A stretch of 64,000 nucleotides of DNA. Origin: Clostridia bacterium (GTDB lineage Bacteria; Bacillota; Clostridia; TANB77; UBA1234). Both the position numbers and the translations under genes were made by a program. Of this stretch, positions 33,410 through 42,245 are shown piece by piece. The stretch is from positions 31,167 to 95,166 of the forward strand of contig JAFUGE010000006.1 in NCBI GenBank assembly GCA_017469545.1, in the 5' to 3' direction. Under the pieces are notes generated by a model. It had not been told where the DNA came from. It saw nothing but the letters and a program-made list of their open reading frames with translations, and ran no database searches. The first letter of the stretch is position 1; each line of letters begins with the position of its first letter.

Positions 33410-34942
33410 GTGTTATCTAAAGTGAAGAGTATGTCTCTCATGGGGGTATGCGGCTATCTTGTGGAGGTTCAAGTAGATGTTGCGTATGGGATACCTTCTT
33501 GGGATGTGGTTGGACTTCCTGACACAAGCGTGAGAGAGGCGAAAGAAAGAGTGCGTGCAGCGCTCAGAAATGTGGGGATTGATTTCCCGAGCAGAAAAGT
33601 AATTGTCAATCTTGCCCCTGCCAATACGAAGAAAGAAGGGCCATATTTCGATTTGCCAATTGCGGTTGGAATTATTATGGATTTAGAGTATATCAGGTGC
33701 GACAATATTGCGGAGTATGTCTTTATTGGTGAGCTTTCATTAGACGGCAAGATTAATAAGATTAATGGCATTTTGCCGATGTGTATTGAGGCATATAATC
33801 TTGGGATTAAGAAGGCAATCGTTCCATATGAAAATCGCAAGGAGGCTGGCGTTGTTGAAGGATTAGAAGTATACCCTGCCAAGACATTAAGCGACGTCAT
33901 AGAGCATTTAAACGGAGGCAGGCCTATTGAAAGATATCAGACGGACGTGCAGGCTCTCTTTTCTAATGAAAGAAAATATGAGTTTGATTTTTCAGATGTG
34001 AAAGGACAAGAGTCAATCAAAAGAGCATTGGAAATTGCCGCGGCGGGTGGGCATAATTGCTTATTAATTGGCAGTCCCGGTTCTGGTAAAACCATGCTTG
34101 CGCGAAGACTTCCGTCGATATTGCCGGATATTACTTTTAAAGAGTCTCTGGAAATCACGAAAATTCATAGCATTGCCGGGACACTTCCTAGCAACGAAGC
34201 GCTCATTACCTATAGGCCTTTTCGAGCGCCACATCACACGGTTTCGAGTGTTGCGCTAGTTGGCGGTGGTTCTTTCCCAAAGCCTGGCGAAATTAGTTTG
34301 GCGCATTATGGCGTTTTGTTTCTTGACGAACTCCCTGAATTTAAAAGAAATAGTTTAGAAGTGATGCGTGGCCCACTGGAAGATAACCAAGTTACGATTA
34401 GTAGGGTTAGTGGAACACTCACGTATCCATGTGATTTTATGCTGATTGCAAGTATGAATCCTTGTCCGTGCGGCTATTACGGTTCCAAGGAGAAGGAGTG
34501 TACTTGTACGCCAAATCAAATTACGAAATATATGGGGAAAATTAGTGGCCCACTTTTAGATAGAATTGATATTCACATTGAGGTTTCGCCTGTGAAGTAT
34601 GAAAAATTGGAGAGCGAAGAGAAGGCGGAAAGCTCGGAGACTATTAAGAAAAGAGTCAATAACGCGAGAGCCATTCAGTCGCAAAGATACGAGGGGACGG
34701 ATATTATCTGCAATGCGGGACTTACGCCGGCTATGATTAACAAGTATTGCAAATTAGGAAAAGAGGAAAAGGAAATTTTGCAAAGCGCATTTCAACGCTT
34801 GGGGCTAAGTGCCCGTGCGCACAGTAGAATTTTGAAGGTAGCTCGCACGATTGCTGATTTGGCGGGAAGCGAAGAGATTAAAGTAGAACATTTGGCTGAG
34901 GCGATTCAGTATCGTTCTTTGGATAGAAAGTATTGGAGTTAG
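33410..34942 (+). CDS. YifB/ComM-family Mg-chelatase-like AAA ATPase
   Basis: This 510-residue protein has the YifB layout: N-terminal Lon-like ChlI domain (VDVAYGIPSWDVVGLPDTSV), AAA ATPase with Walker A GSPGSGKT (about 222), Walker B LFLDELPEF, RAPHHTVSSVALVGGG, and C-terminal SRADSRLK-like RAHSRILKVARTIADL. GTG start after GAGGTGCGAAA. ComM is a branch-migration helicase in natural transformation. Followed by yraN and dprA, it forms a small DNA-uptake/processing cluster. Confidence 0.9.
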   Translation: MLSKVKSMSLMGVCGYLVEVQVDVAYGIPSWDVVGLPDTSVREAKERVRAALRNVGIDFPSRKVIVNLAPANTKKEGPYFDLPIAVGIIMDLEYIRCDNIAEYVFIGELSLDGKINKINGILPMCIEAYNLGIKKAIVPYENRKEAGVVEGLEVYPAKTLSDVIEHLNGGRPIERYQTDVQALFSNERKYEFDFSDVKGQESIKRALEIAAAGGHNCLLIGSPGSGKTMLARRLPSILPDITFKESLEITKIHSIAGTLPSNEALITYRPFRAPHHTVSSVALVGGGSFPKPGEISLAHYGVLFLDELPEFKRNSLEVMRGPLEDNQVTISRVSGTLTYPCDFMLIASMNPCPCGYYGSKEKECTCTPNQITKYMGKISGPLLDRIDIHIEVSPVKYEKLESEEKAESSETIKKRVNNARAIQSQRYEGTDIICNAGLTPAMINKYCKLGKEEKEILQSAFQRLGLSARAHSRILKVARTIADLAGSEEIKVEHLAEAIQYRSLDRKYWS

Positions 34943-34952
34943 GAGGAGTAAG

Positions 34953-35327
34953 ATGTATGAAAGACATGTGCTTGGAAAGCAGGGCGAGGACGCAGTTAGC
35001 GATTTCTTGCTGGAGAGCGGATATGAAATTTTGGAAAGAAATTATCAATGCAAGATTGGTGAAATTGATATCATTGCACTTGATGTAGACGAAATTGTTT
35101 TTATTGAAGTGAAAACGCGCTCGCAGGAGAGATTCGGAAGTCCGGCAGATGCTGTGGACGGCAGAAAGAAAAGGCATATTTATCGCACGGCGGAGTATTA
35201 TGTTATGATGAACGAGTTGGAGAACAGAAAAATCCGTTTTGATGTGATAGAAGTGAAAGAGAATGGCGAGGACGTGACGATTACGCAGATTAAGAAGGCG
35301 ATTATTGATAAGCCGAGAGGGTGCTAA
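34953..35327 (+). CDS. yraN: YraN (UPF0102) predicted endonuclease
   Basis: This 124-residue protein has the family pattern GKQGEDAVSDFLLESGYEIL, YQCKIGEIDIIALDVDEIVF (E...GEIDII) and IEVKTRSQERFGSP (E-x-K). This is a PD-(D/E)XK fold related to Holliday-junction resolvases. GGAGGAGTAAG precedes the ATG. It lies 10 bases after yifB and overlaps the dprA region by gene order common in bacteria, suggesting DNA processing. Confidence 0.9.
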   Translation: MYERHVLGKQGEDAVSDFLLESGYEILERNYQCKIGEIDIIALDVDEIVFIEVKTRSQERFGSPADAVDGRKKRHIYRTAEYYVMMNELENRKIRFDVIEVKENGEDVTITQIKKAIIDKPRGC

Positions 35328-35328
35328 T

Positions 35329-36216
35329 ATGATTGATATGAAGTATGATATACATATTTTGAGAAAAGAAGATAAGCTGTTTCCCACTAGATTAAATATT
35401 TTAGAGGATTGCCCGGATATTTTGTATGTGCTAGGAAACGCAGGGATTTTAAATGATTTTGCCATTGCGATTGTTGGTTCTAGGAGTTGTGACGAGTATG
35501 GAAAGAGTGTAACGGAGGACTTTTCAAGGGAGTTGGCGCAAAGCGGGGTTTGCGTGATAAGCGGCTTGGCAGAGGGAATCGATACGTATGCACACAAAGG
35601 GGCACTGGCGGGTAATGGGAAAACGATTGCTGTACTGGGAAGCGGTTTTGCCCATATATTTCCCGCTAGTAATAAACAATTATTAGAAGAGATTATTGAG
35701 AGCGGTGGGGCAATTGTTAGCGAATATTTGCCTGATCAAGTACCTATGAGTATGTGTTTTCCAAGGAGAAATCGCATTGTGGCCGCCATGACGGAAGGAA
35801 CTCTAGTGACACAGGCAAGAGAGAAGAGTGGCGCTTTAATTACAGCAAAATTAGCAAGACATTATGGGAAAAAATTATTTGCGGTGCCGGGAGATTTGAA
35901 TAACCGAAAGCGCGCGGGGAGTAATTCTTTGTTTAAAATGGGGGCTAAGATGGTGGTGGAGGAAAAGGACATTTTAAATGAATTTCCGGATTATCATTTT
36001 TCGGCAGTGAAAAAGAGCAAAAAGAAAACAAGTAATCGATTGCCACCAGAAAAATACGCAAACACATACTTATTACTGCAAAATGGCCCCATTCATATGA
36101 GTGAGCTTTGCAGAATTTCAAAGCAAGGAGCAGGCCAAGTGATGTCTGATTTAACTATGCTAGAAATGCAAGGCTTCGTCAAACAATTAGCTGGCGGATT
36201 TTATACAATGATTTAG
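35329..36216 (+). CDS. dprA: DprA DNA-processing protein
   Basis: This 295-residue protein has the DprA Rossmann core: IAIVGSRSCDEYGKSVTEDF, SGLAEGIDTYAHKGALAG, TIAVLGSGF, SEYLPDQVPMSMCFPRRNRI and KSGALITAKLARHYGKKLFAVPGDLNN in segments, plus a C-terminal winged helix (MSELCRISKQGAGQVMSDL). DprA loads RecA on single-stranded DNA in transformation. The ATG at 35329 follows GAGAGGGTGCTAAT; the ATG at 35305 overlaps yraN. Usual neighbour topA is replaced by a yibE/F gene. Confidence 0.92.
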   Translation: MIDMKYDIHILRKEDKLFPTRLNILEDCPDILYVLGNAGILNDFAIAIVGSRSCDEYGKSVTEDFSRELAQSGVCVISGLAEGIDTYAHKGALAGNGKTIAVLGSGFAHIFPASNKQLLEEIIESGGAIVSEYLPDQVPMSMCFPRRNRIVAAMTEGTLVTQAREKSGALITAKLARHYGKKLFAVPGDLNNRKRAGSNSLFKMGAKMVVEEKDILNEFPDYHFSAVKKSKKKTSNRLPPEKYANTYLLLQNGPIHMSELCRISKQGAGQVMSDLTMLEMQGFVKQLAGGFYTMI

Positions 36217-36322
36217 TTTTTAATATTGAAAATCAAAACACAAATTGTTCACTTGATTTTTTATAGTAGTAGTAGTAGAATTTTATTGAATTTATCATAA
36301 AATTCCTACGGAGGTACTGTAA

Positions 36323-37543
36323 ATGAAGAAGTGGACTTTTTTTGGTTTGATGGTGATTTTAATTTTTAGCGTTGTTTTTGCAACGGAGAATATAGAAGAA
36401 GATTATGAATATTATATAGACGAGAATTATGATTATAGTTTGGGATATAACGAGGGAGATATCATAGGAGACGACACGGTTTATGAGAATGCATTAATGA
36501 AAGGTGTAGTAGTTGAAGCGGGGGAAGTGTATAATTATAAAAGCCCTTTCTCGGATTTGATTACGCCCGTGCAAGATGTGAAAGTAAAAATCAGAGACGA
36601 GAAAATGAAAGATAAGGTTTTGGATATTCAGTATTCCTTGGCAGTTTATGAAGACGACGTGATTGTGACAAAGCCGCTAAAAACAGGCAATAAGGTTTAT
36701 GTTTATGCCAATTTTGAAAATGGTGAGATGGTGGGAGAAGCTAGTATTGCATACGTAGATAAGCAAGGGGCCATTATTTGGCTTTCCCTTATTTATGCGG
36801 CATTGATTTTATTAATTGGGAGAATGAAAGGATTAAAAGCGCTAGTTAGCTTGATTATTACTGTAGTAGCATTTTTCGCATTTACCATTCCACAAATTTT
36901 CGCAGGGGCCAATGCGCTAGGCGTTACGATTCTCACGGCAATTGTGGTTACGATATTAACACTTATTATCATTTCTGGATTTAATAAAAAGACACTAGCA
37001 GCCATTATTGGCACGACAGCGGGCATTGTTCTTGCTGGAATCCTTGCCATTGTTTTCGGAAATACTATGAGACTTACTGGCGTTGACGAAGACTCTTATA
37101 TGCTAACAACGGCGGAGATAGACACGGTATTTAATTTTGAGAACATCATGTTTGCAGGAATTATTATTGGTGCGCTTGGCGCTTGCATGGACGTGGGTAT
37201 GTCACTTGCCTCTGCGATGTATGAATTGAAGCAGGAAAACCCGGAAATTACCAAGGGCAGACTTTTTAAAGCAGGAATGAATATTGGTAAGGATATGATG
37301 GGAACAATGACCAATACGCTTATCCTTGCCTATATTGGTAGTTCAACGTGTTCCATTTTACTATTTATGGGATTTAAATTCCAGTTATTTGAAATACTAA
37401 ATCAAGAAAGAATTGGCGAGCAAATATTGCGTTCACTTGCAGGAAGTATAGGGCTTGTATGTACAATTCCGCTAACAGCCCTAGTTTGCTCAGTTTTGTA
37501 TAACGGAAAAATGAAAAAGGAGAATGATTATGGAAGAGAATAA
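36323..37543 (+). CDS. YibE/F-like membrane protein
   Basis: This 406-residue protein has a signal peptide (FFGLMVILIFSVVFA), an extracytosolic domain to ~145, and eight membrane helices typical of YibE/F, with INLLIGRMKG-like (ALILLIGRMKGLKALVSL), GALGACMDVGMSLASAMYEL and MMGTMTNTLILAYIGSS. These motifs are well conserved in the family. GGAGGTACTGTAA precedes the ATG. Function is unknown. It overlaps the S41 gene start by 14 bases. Confidence 0.85.
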   Translation: MKKWTFFGLMVILIFSVVFATENIEEDYEYYIDENYDYSLGYNEGDIIGDDTVYENALMKGVVVEAGEVYNYKSPFSDLITPVQDVKVKIRDEKMKDKVLDIQYSLAVYEDDVIVTKPLKTGNKVYVYANFENGEMVGEASIAYVDKQGAIIWLSLIYAALILLIGRMKGLKALVSLIITVVAFFAFTIPQIFAGANALGVTILTAIVVTILTLIIISGFNKKTLAAIIGTTAGIVLAGILAIVFGNTMRLTGVDEDSYMLTTAEIDTVFNFENIMFAGIIIGALGACMDVGMSLASAMYELKQENPEITKGRLFKAGMNIGKDMMGTMTNTLILAYIGSSTCSILLFMGFKFQLFEILNQERIGEQILRSLAGSIGLVCTIPLTALVCSVLYNGKMKKENDYGRE

Positions 37544-38744
37544 TAAGGCGACAAATTTTTGGAAAGTTGCAATTGCCGTGATTATTACAGGTTGTTTGGT
37601 TTTTATTGGTACATCAGCGTACTATCTAAAGAAGCTTTCAGGAATTGAGCCAAGTGTGATTTATGGCAGCAATTCTTATGCAAAATTAGATAAAGTAAAG
37701 GAAATAATCGAGCAGAACTTTTTGTTTGATTATGACGAAGATAAATTGATAGACGGCGCAATAAGTGGAATGCTAGAGACGCTTGACGACCCTTATACCG
37801 TATATTATACCGAGGACGAGTGGACGAAATTTATGACGGAGACAGAGGGCGAATACGACGGCGTAGGGTTATATATTACTTACGATACGACGAATTCTAC
37901 CGTCATTGTTTTAACGCCAATTGAGAATTCGCCAGCAGCAGAAGCGGGAATATTGCCTGGAGACTATATTATCAGCATCGATGGCGAAAGTGCAGTGGGC
38001 AAGAGTTTGGACGAAGTTGCCTCTTTACTGAAGGGAAGAGCGGGCACTAGTGTAAAAGTAGAATTTGAGAGAATCAAGGATAAGGAATCAGAGAAATTTG
38101 AGAGAACGCTTGTAAGAGGCAATATTGTACTAGACCCTGTAGTGGAAAAAGTTTATGAAGGCAATATTGGCTATATTAAATTGACTTCATTTGACGAGAC
38201 GACATATAAGGCATTTAAGAACTCTTATGATCATTTGATTAAGGACGAAAAAGTAAGCGGTTTAATTCTTGATTTAAGAAATAATCCGGGCGGCCTTTTG
38301 GATGTATCCACAAAAATTGCGGATTTGTTAGTTCCGGAAGGAAAAATCGTTTATACGGTTGATAAGAATGGTAAGGAAGAAGCAATTTTTTCAGACGATA
38401 ACAAGATTGAAATTCCGATGGCAGTGCTTATTAACGAAGGTTCTGCCAGTGCATCCGAAGTTTTAACTGCTGCTATCAAAGATTATGGTGTCGGAGTGAT
38501 TGTTGGAACGAAGTCATATGGTAAAGGAATTGTGCAAGGAATTAAGACTTTGCGTGATGGAACGTATATGAAAATTACGATTTCTGAATATTTTTCGCCA
38601 AAAGGAGAAAAAATAAATAAAATTGGAATTACACCAGATATTGAAGTAGAATTGCCGGAAGATGTTACTTCGCTTTACAATTTGAGTGCAGATAAGGATA
38701 CGCAATTGCAAAGAGCGATAGAAGAATTGAAAAAAATGATGTAA
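37530..38744 (+). CDS. ctpA: S41-family C-terminal processing protease (CtpA-like)
   Basis: This 404-residue protein has an N-terminal signal/anchor helix (VAIAVIITGCLVFIGTSAYY), a PDZ domain (about 105-185; VLTPIENSPAAEAGILPGDY), and the S41 core with catalytic Ser in NEGSASASEV (about 305) and Lys in KSYGKGIVQG (about 330), preceded by LDLRNNPGGLLD. AAAGGAG before ATG 37530 sets the start; the ATG at 37524 is too near the site. These exported proteases trim wall or signalling proteins. Confidence 0.92.
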   Translation: MEENNKATNFWKVAIAVIITGCLVFIGTSAYYLKKLSGIEPSVIYGSNSYAKLDKVKEIIEQNFLFDYDEDKLIDGAISGMLETLDDPYTVYYTEDEWTKFMTETEGEYDGVGLYITYDTTNSTVIVLTPIENSPAAEAGILPGDYIISIDGESAVGKSLDEVASLLKGRAGTSVKVEFERIKDKESEKFERTLVRGNIVLDPVVEKVYEGNIGYIKLTSFDETTYKAFKNSYDHLIKDEKVSGLILDLRNNPGGLLDVSTKIADLLVPEGKIVYTVDKNGKEEAIFSDDNKIEIPMAVLINEGSASASEVLTAAIKDYGVGVIVGTKSYGKGIVQGIKTLRDGTYMKITISEYFSPKGEKINKIGITPDIEVELPEDVTSLYNLSADKDTQLQRAIEELKKMM

Positions 38745-38749
38745 TTTAT

Positions 38750-38778
38750 TTGACAAGGCAATAGTACTGTGATAAACT
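38750..38778 (+). promoter_or_regulatory. Promoter of the cold-shock gene
   Basis: TTGACA (38750-38755), a 17-base spacer and TAACT-like TAAACT (38773-38778) lie 54 bases upstream of the csp start. Confidence 0.65.
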
Positions 38779-38831
38779 AAAGAAAATTGTGAAGAGCAAT
38801 TTAGTACTAAAGAAAGTAGGAGGAAAAAGAA

Positions 38832-39041
38832 ATGGAAAGAGGAAAAGTTAAGTGGTTTAATGCAGAAAAAGGATTTGGATTTATTGAAAGAGAAAATGGT
38901 ACAGATGTATTCGTACATTTTTCTGCAATCTCAATGGACGGTTACAAAACATTACAAGAAGGTGCGGAAGTTCAATTCGACATTGTTGAAGGAATGAAAG
39001 GCGCTCAAGCTGCTAATGTAACACCTATTGCAACAGTGTAG
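38832..39041 (+). CDS. Cold-shock protein (CspA family)
   Basis: This 69-residue protein has RNP-1 KGFGFIER and RNP-2 DVFVHFSAI and starts [17 protein letters not shown]. It is a single OB-fold RNA chaperone. GGAGGAAAAAGAA precedes the ATG. Own promoter and terminator. Confidence 0.95.
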   Translation: MERGKVKWFNAEKGFGFIERENGTDVFVHFSAISMDGYKTLQEGAEVQFDIVEGMKGAQAANVTPIATV

Positions 39042-39061
39042 ATTTAATATAAACCAGAATT

Positions 39062-39095
39062 AAAAGGCCTCCCAAGCGGAGGCTTTTAATTTTTT
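39062..39095 (+). terminator. Terminator of csp
   Basis: AAAAG-G-CCTCC pairs with GGAGG-CTTTT around a 5-base loop, followed by AATTTTTTAT. Confidence 0.85.
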
Positions 39096-39096
39096 A

Positions 39097-39123
39097 TGTA
39101 GGGGCAGCGTACCACGCTGCCCG
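39097..39123 (+). repeat. Dispersed palindromic repeat, copy 2
   Basis: TGTAGGGGCAGCGTACCACG then CTGCCCG: the same sequence as copy 6 at 55097. It lies between csp and hslO. Confidence 0.85.
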
Positions 39124-39150
39124 GACACAATAAATATGGAGGATAAAACA

Positions 39151-40029
39151 ATGAGTGATAAATTAATCAAATTTTTATCTCACGTAGATATGGTAAAAAT
39201 TGCGGTAATTGATAGTACAGAATTGGTGGAAAAAGCTAGAAAATTGCATGGCTTAAATCCTACGCCAACAGCAGCGCTGGGAAGACTTCTTACCATGGCG
39301 GCGCTAATGGGGGCTGGATTAAAAAATGAAGAGGATAAATTGACTTTGCAGATTTTAGGAGATGGCCCGGTTGGCTCTATTTTGGCTGTTTCTGGCTTTG
39401 GGGCGAAAGTAAAAGGATATTTGTCGGAGCCTTTAGCTGAAGCAGAATCAACGCATGAGGGGAAATTAAATGTTGGCGCAATTGTAGGAAAAGGCGATTT
39501 GAGGGTTATAAAAGACATTGGGTTAAAAGACCCATATATTGGCGTTGTTCCATTGCAAACAGGAGAGATAGCCGAAGACTTTGCCTATTATTTTGCTTAT
39601 TCAGAGCAAATTCCTTCTGCAGTAGCATTGGGCGTTTTAGTAAATCAAGACGGAAGCGTCAAAAAGGCGGGCGGCTATTTGCTACAGATCATGCCGGATA
39701 CGCCAGAGCAAATTATCAAATTAATCGAAGATAGGCTTGCAAGTAGCAAATCCATTACACAAATGTTAGAGGATAATATGTCACTAGAAGAAATTGCCAC
39801 CTATATTTCTGACGACTTAAATACCAGAGCAGTGGAAGAGTTAGTGCCAGAATACAAATGTGATTGTTCAAGAGAAAGAATGGAGAAGGCGTTAATTAGC
39901 CTTGGGAAAACGGAATTAGAGAATTTGTTGCAAGACGAAAAAACAGAATTACAATGTCATTTTTGTAATAAGAAATATGTATTTACGAGAAGTGAAATAG
40001 AAAAAATTATGGAAAATGCCAAGGCATAA
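39151..40029 (+). CDS. hslO: Hsp33 redox chaperone
   Basis: This 292-residue protein has the Hsp33 fold (ALGRLLTMAALMGAGLKNE; LTLQILGDGPVGSILAVS) and the C-terminal redox zinc site YKCDCSRERM...LQCHFCNKKY (C-x-C, C-x2-C). ATGGAGGATAAAACA precedes the ATG at 39151; the ATG at 39136 is part of the ribosome site. Oxidation releases zinc and activates holdase function. Protects proteins under oxidative stress. Confidence 0.93.
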   Translation: MSDKLIKFLSHVDMVKIAVIDSTELVEKARKLHGLNPTPTAALGRLLTMAALMGAGLKNEEDKLTLQILGDGPVGSILAVSGFGAKVKGYLSEPLAEAESTHEGKLNVGAIVGKGDLRVIKDIGLKDPYIGVVPLQTGEIAEDFAYYFAYSEQIPSAVALGVLVNQDGSVKKAGGYLLQIMPDTPEQIIKLIEDRLASSKSITQMLEDNMSLEEIATYISDDLNTRAVEELVPEYKCDCSRERMEKALISLGKTELENLLQDEKTELQCHFCNKKYVFTRSEIEKIMENAKA

Positions 40030-40047
40030 GCGAAGCGCCTTGATATG

Positions 40048-40085
40048 AAAAGCTCCCCAGCTTTATTGTAAGCTGGGGAGTTTTT
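40048..40085. terminator. Bidirectional terminator between hslO and a minus-strand gene
   Basis: CTCCCCAGCTT (40053-40063) pairs with AAGCTGGGGAG (40070-40080), with AAAAG before and TTTTTGC after. Confidence 0.85.
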
Positions 40086-40086
40086 G

Positions 40087-40425
40087 CTAGCCAATTACCG
40101 AACGACGGAAATCAGCCATTTCGCCGATTTGCGAGGAATAAGTGACTCCAAATTTCTGTAGTAGAAAAGTCTGCCACTCGTATTCGTAATTTTTGCGGGT
40201 TCCAATGCATTTTCCGGTTTCACTGTCGATTACTCGAATAGTAGCTAGGCCCTGAGTAGCAGTGAGCTTATAAGTCATATCTTTTAATTTGGCAATAAAC
40301 AAAATATAGTTTGGCTCACTTTTGATTCTTAGTGTCCGACAATCTTGCTCAGATAACCTTGGGTCGATTTGGTCGATTAAGAATGCGGTTAATTCGAAAA
40401 CACTGACTTCCTGCAAATCAATCAT
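40087..40425 (-). CDS. Hypothetical protein
   Basis: This 112-residue soluble protein begins MIDLQEVSVFELTAFLIDQI and has mixed alpha/beta pattern with YKLTATQGLATIRVIDSE, WQTFLLQKFGV. I do not recognise the family. AAAGGAC lies 11 bases before the ATG, a rather long spacing. It shares the terminator with hslO. No partner gene is close. Confidence 0.6.
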   Translation of the reverse strand: MIDLQEVSVFELTAFLIDQIDPRLSEQDCRTLRIKSEPNYILFIAKLKDMTYKLTATQGLATIRVIDSETGKCIGTRKNYEYEWQTFLLQKFGVTYSSQIGEMADFRRSVIG

Positions 40426-40565
40426 AAAGTGTAATCGTCCTTTCTGATTATTATATTTTGGCGCTAGAATTATCTGCTACCCTCCTGTCACTGAAATTTA
40501 CATAAATATTATATCGCAATTTTCATGAAAAATCAATAGAAATATGTCACCAGACGTTACTGCAC

Positions 40566-40594
40566 AAAAAAAAGACTGACAAAAGTCAGTCCTT
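40566..40594 (-). terminator. Terminator of tRNA-Cys
   Basis: On the minus strand GACTGAC (40591-40585) pairs with GTCAGTC (40580-40574), followed by TTTTTTTT. Confidence 0.85.
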
Positions 40595-40668
40595 TGGAGG
40601 CGCCACCCAGATTTGAACTGGGGATAAAGCTTTTGCAGAGCTCTGCCTTACCACTTGGCCATGGCGCC
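40595..40668 (-). tRNA. tRNA-Cys (GCA)
   Basis: A 74-nt cloverleaf: acceptor GGCGCCA/TGGCGCC, anticodon loop CTGCAAA with anticodon GCA between stems GAGCT and AGCTT, and T-arm CCCAGTTCAAATCTGGG. CCA is encoded. A frame that runs across it is a shadow. Confidence 0.95.
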
Positions 40669-40683
40669 ATACAGAATAAACAC

Positions 40684-40712
40684 ATTATAATATATGCGGC
40701 CTCAAATGTCAA
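40684..40712 (-). promoter_or_regulatory. Promoter of tRNA-Cys
   Basis: On the minus strand TTGACA, a 17-base spacer and TATAAT (consensus) lie 16 bases before the tRNA 5' end. Confidence 0.85.
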
Positions 40713-40770
40713 TATTACTTTTGGAAAAAGTGCGTAGCTAATATTGATTAAATTTCTTTTATTATGCATA

Positions 40771-40797
40771 CGGGCAGCGTAATGCGCTGCCCCTACA
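40771..40797 (-). repeat. Dispersed palindromic repeat, copy 3 (inverted)
   Basis: The minus strand reads TGTAGGGGCAGCGCATTACG then CTGCCCG, in opposite orientation to copies 1 and 2. Confidence 0.85.
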
Positions 40798-40836
40798 TTT
40801 ATAAACAAACTTCTATAACAGTTTAAATCTTAAAAC

Positions 40837-40864
40837 TTGAAAAAACTAACCTTTAAGGTATAAT
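40837..40864 (+). promoter_or_regulatory. Promoter of ispG
   Basis: TTGAAA (40837-40842), a 16-base spacer and TATAAT (40859-40864) lie 34 bases before the ispG start. Confidence 0.7.
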
Positions 40865-40898
40865 GTTAGTGTAAATAAAATTTGAAAAGAGGCTTAAA

Positions 40899-41961
40899 AT
40901 GAAAAATAGAATAGATACAAGAAAGATAATGGTTGGGGATGTGCAAATTGGTGGGAATAATCATGTTGTTATTCAATCAATGGCAAACACGAAAACGAAA
41001 GATGTAGAGTCAACTGTAAATCAAATATTGAATTTAGAAAAAGAAGGATGTGAAATTATTCGTGTTGCTTGTCTAGATTTAGAGGATGCAAAAGCGATTA
41101 AGCAAATCAAAGAAAAGATACATATTCCAATTGTAGCAGATATCCATTTCGATTATAAAATAGCCCTGCAAGCAATTGAATCAGGCGTGGATAAAATAAG
41201 AATTAATCCTGGTAATATTGGCAATAAAGAGAATATAGAAAAAGTAGTAGATGCTTGTAAGACGCATCATATTCCAATTAGAATTGGAGTAAATTCTGGA
41301 TCACTTGAAAAAGATTTATTGCAAAAGTATGGTAAAGTGACAGCTGAGGCAATTGTTGAAAGTGCAAAAAGGCATGTACAAATACTAGAAGAATTTGATT
41401 TTCATGATATATGTATTTCTCTAAAAGCATCTGATTTGGATTTATGTATTAGGACTTATGAGATGGCATCCGAAATCTTTGACTACCCATTGCACCTTGG
41501 TGTAACGGAAAGCCGGAACAAAATTTGGAGGAACAATCAAATCAAGTATTGGACTTGGTATTATGCTAAGAGAAGGTATTGGAAATACAATTAGAGTTTC
41601 TTTGTCAGATGACCCTATCGAGGAAGTTCGAGCAGCTAAAGAGATATTAAAAAATTGTAATTTGCTTACTGATTCTATATCGTTTACCTCTTGCCCGACT
41701 TGTGGAAGGACTCAGGTAGATTTAATTCCAATTGCAAAAGAAATTGAAACATTCTGTAATACATTACATAGCAACATTAAGGTTGCCGTCATGGGTTGTG
41801 CTGTAAATGGTCCAGGAGAAGCCAGAGAAGCTGATATAGGAATTGCTGGCGGAAATAACGAATGGTTGCTTTTCAAAAAAGGAGAAGTTATTAGAAAAAT
41901 ATCACATGAGAATATTATAGAAGAATTTGAAAAAGAAATATTGAGTATGACAAAGGAGTAA
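40899..41961 (+). pseudogene. ispG: IspG (HMBPP synthase), frameshifted
   Basis: IspG is the [4Fe-4S] enzyme of the MEP isoprenoid pathway that makes HMBPP. The first frame covers the TIM-barrel half ([48 protein letters not shown]) to HLGVTES at 41511. It then reads NKIWRNNQ and stops at 41594. The next frame, from 41512, continues [24 protein letters not shown] sequence, CPTCGRTQVDL and MGCAVNGPGEAREADIGIAG, the cluster ligands, to 41961. One extra A near 41511 (GGAAAGCCGG) breaks the gene. IspG is essential where the MEP pathway is the only isoprenoid route, so sequencing error is likely; GAAAAGAGGCTTAAA precedes the ATG. Confidence 0.85.
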
Positions 41962-41985
41962 GTGTTGCAAGCACTTACTCCTTTG
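41958..41985 (+). terminator. Terminator of ispG
   Basis: AAAGGAGTAAGTG pairs with CACTTACTCCTTT around TTGCAAG just after the restored stop. The U-tract is weak (GCATAC). Confidence 0.65.
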
Positions 41986-41989
41986 CATA

Positions 41990-42016
41990 CGGGCAGCGTA
42001 ATACGCTGCCCCTACA
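41990..42016 (-). repeat. Dispersed palindromic repeat, copy 4 (inverted)
   Basis: The minus strand reads TGTAGGGGCAGCGTATTACG then CTGCCCG. It sits between the ispG terminator and the tRNA operon terminator. Confidence 0.85.
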
Positions 42017-42024
42017 TTTTTGCA

Positions 42025-42056
42025 TCAAAAAAGCCGCAAACCAAGTAAGTTTGCGA
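42025..42056 (-). terminator. Second terminator downstream of the tRNA operon
   Basis: On the minus strand CGCAAAC (42055-42049) pairs with GTTTGCG (42041-42035), followed by GCTTTTTT. Confidence 0.75.
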
Positions 42057-42061
42057 CGACG

Positions 42062-42079
42062 TGGTGCCTACTCGCGGAA
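42062..42079 (-). repeat. 18-base duplicate of the tRNA-Phe 3' end
   Basis: TGGTGCCTACTCGCGGAA is identical to the 3' end of tRNA-Phe (42246-42263), 184 bases away. After it the two diverge. It looks like an att-type or partial tRNA duplication; between the copies lies a perfect hairpin (AAACAGTCCA-C-TGGACTGTTT, 42099-42119). Confidence 0.75.
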
Positions 42080-42213
42080 CACGACCCGCGTCGCTACGAA
42101 ACAGTCCACTGGACTGTTTCTCGTTCATCAGTCTTCGCCTTTGGCTCGTCTGACTCACGCTCCTTTTCGATTCCTCGCTTTGCTTTGCAAAGCTTTTGCG
42201 ATTAGTCACACAA

Positions 42214-42240
42214 TAAAAAAACACGGCAAAGCCGTGCATT
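42214..42240 (-). terminator. Terminator of the tRNA-Val-Asp-Phe operon
   Basis: On the minus strand CACGGC (42236-42231) pairs with GCCGTG (42227-42222), followed by TTTTTTTATTG. Confidence 0.8.
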
Positions 42241-42245
42241 TTTAT

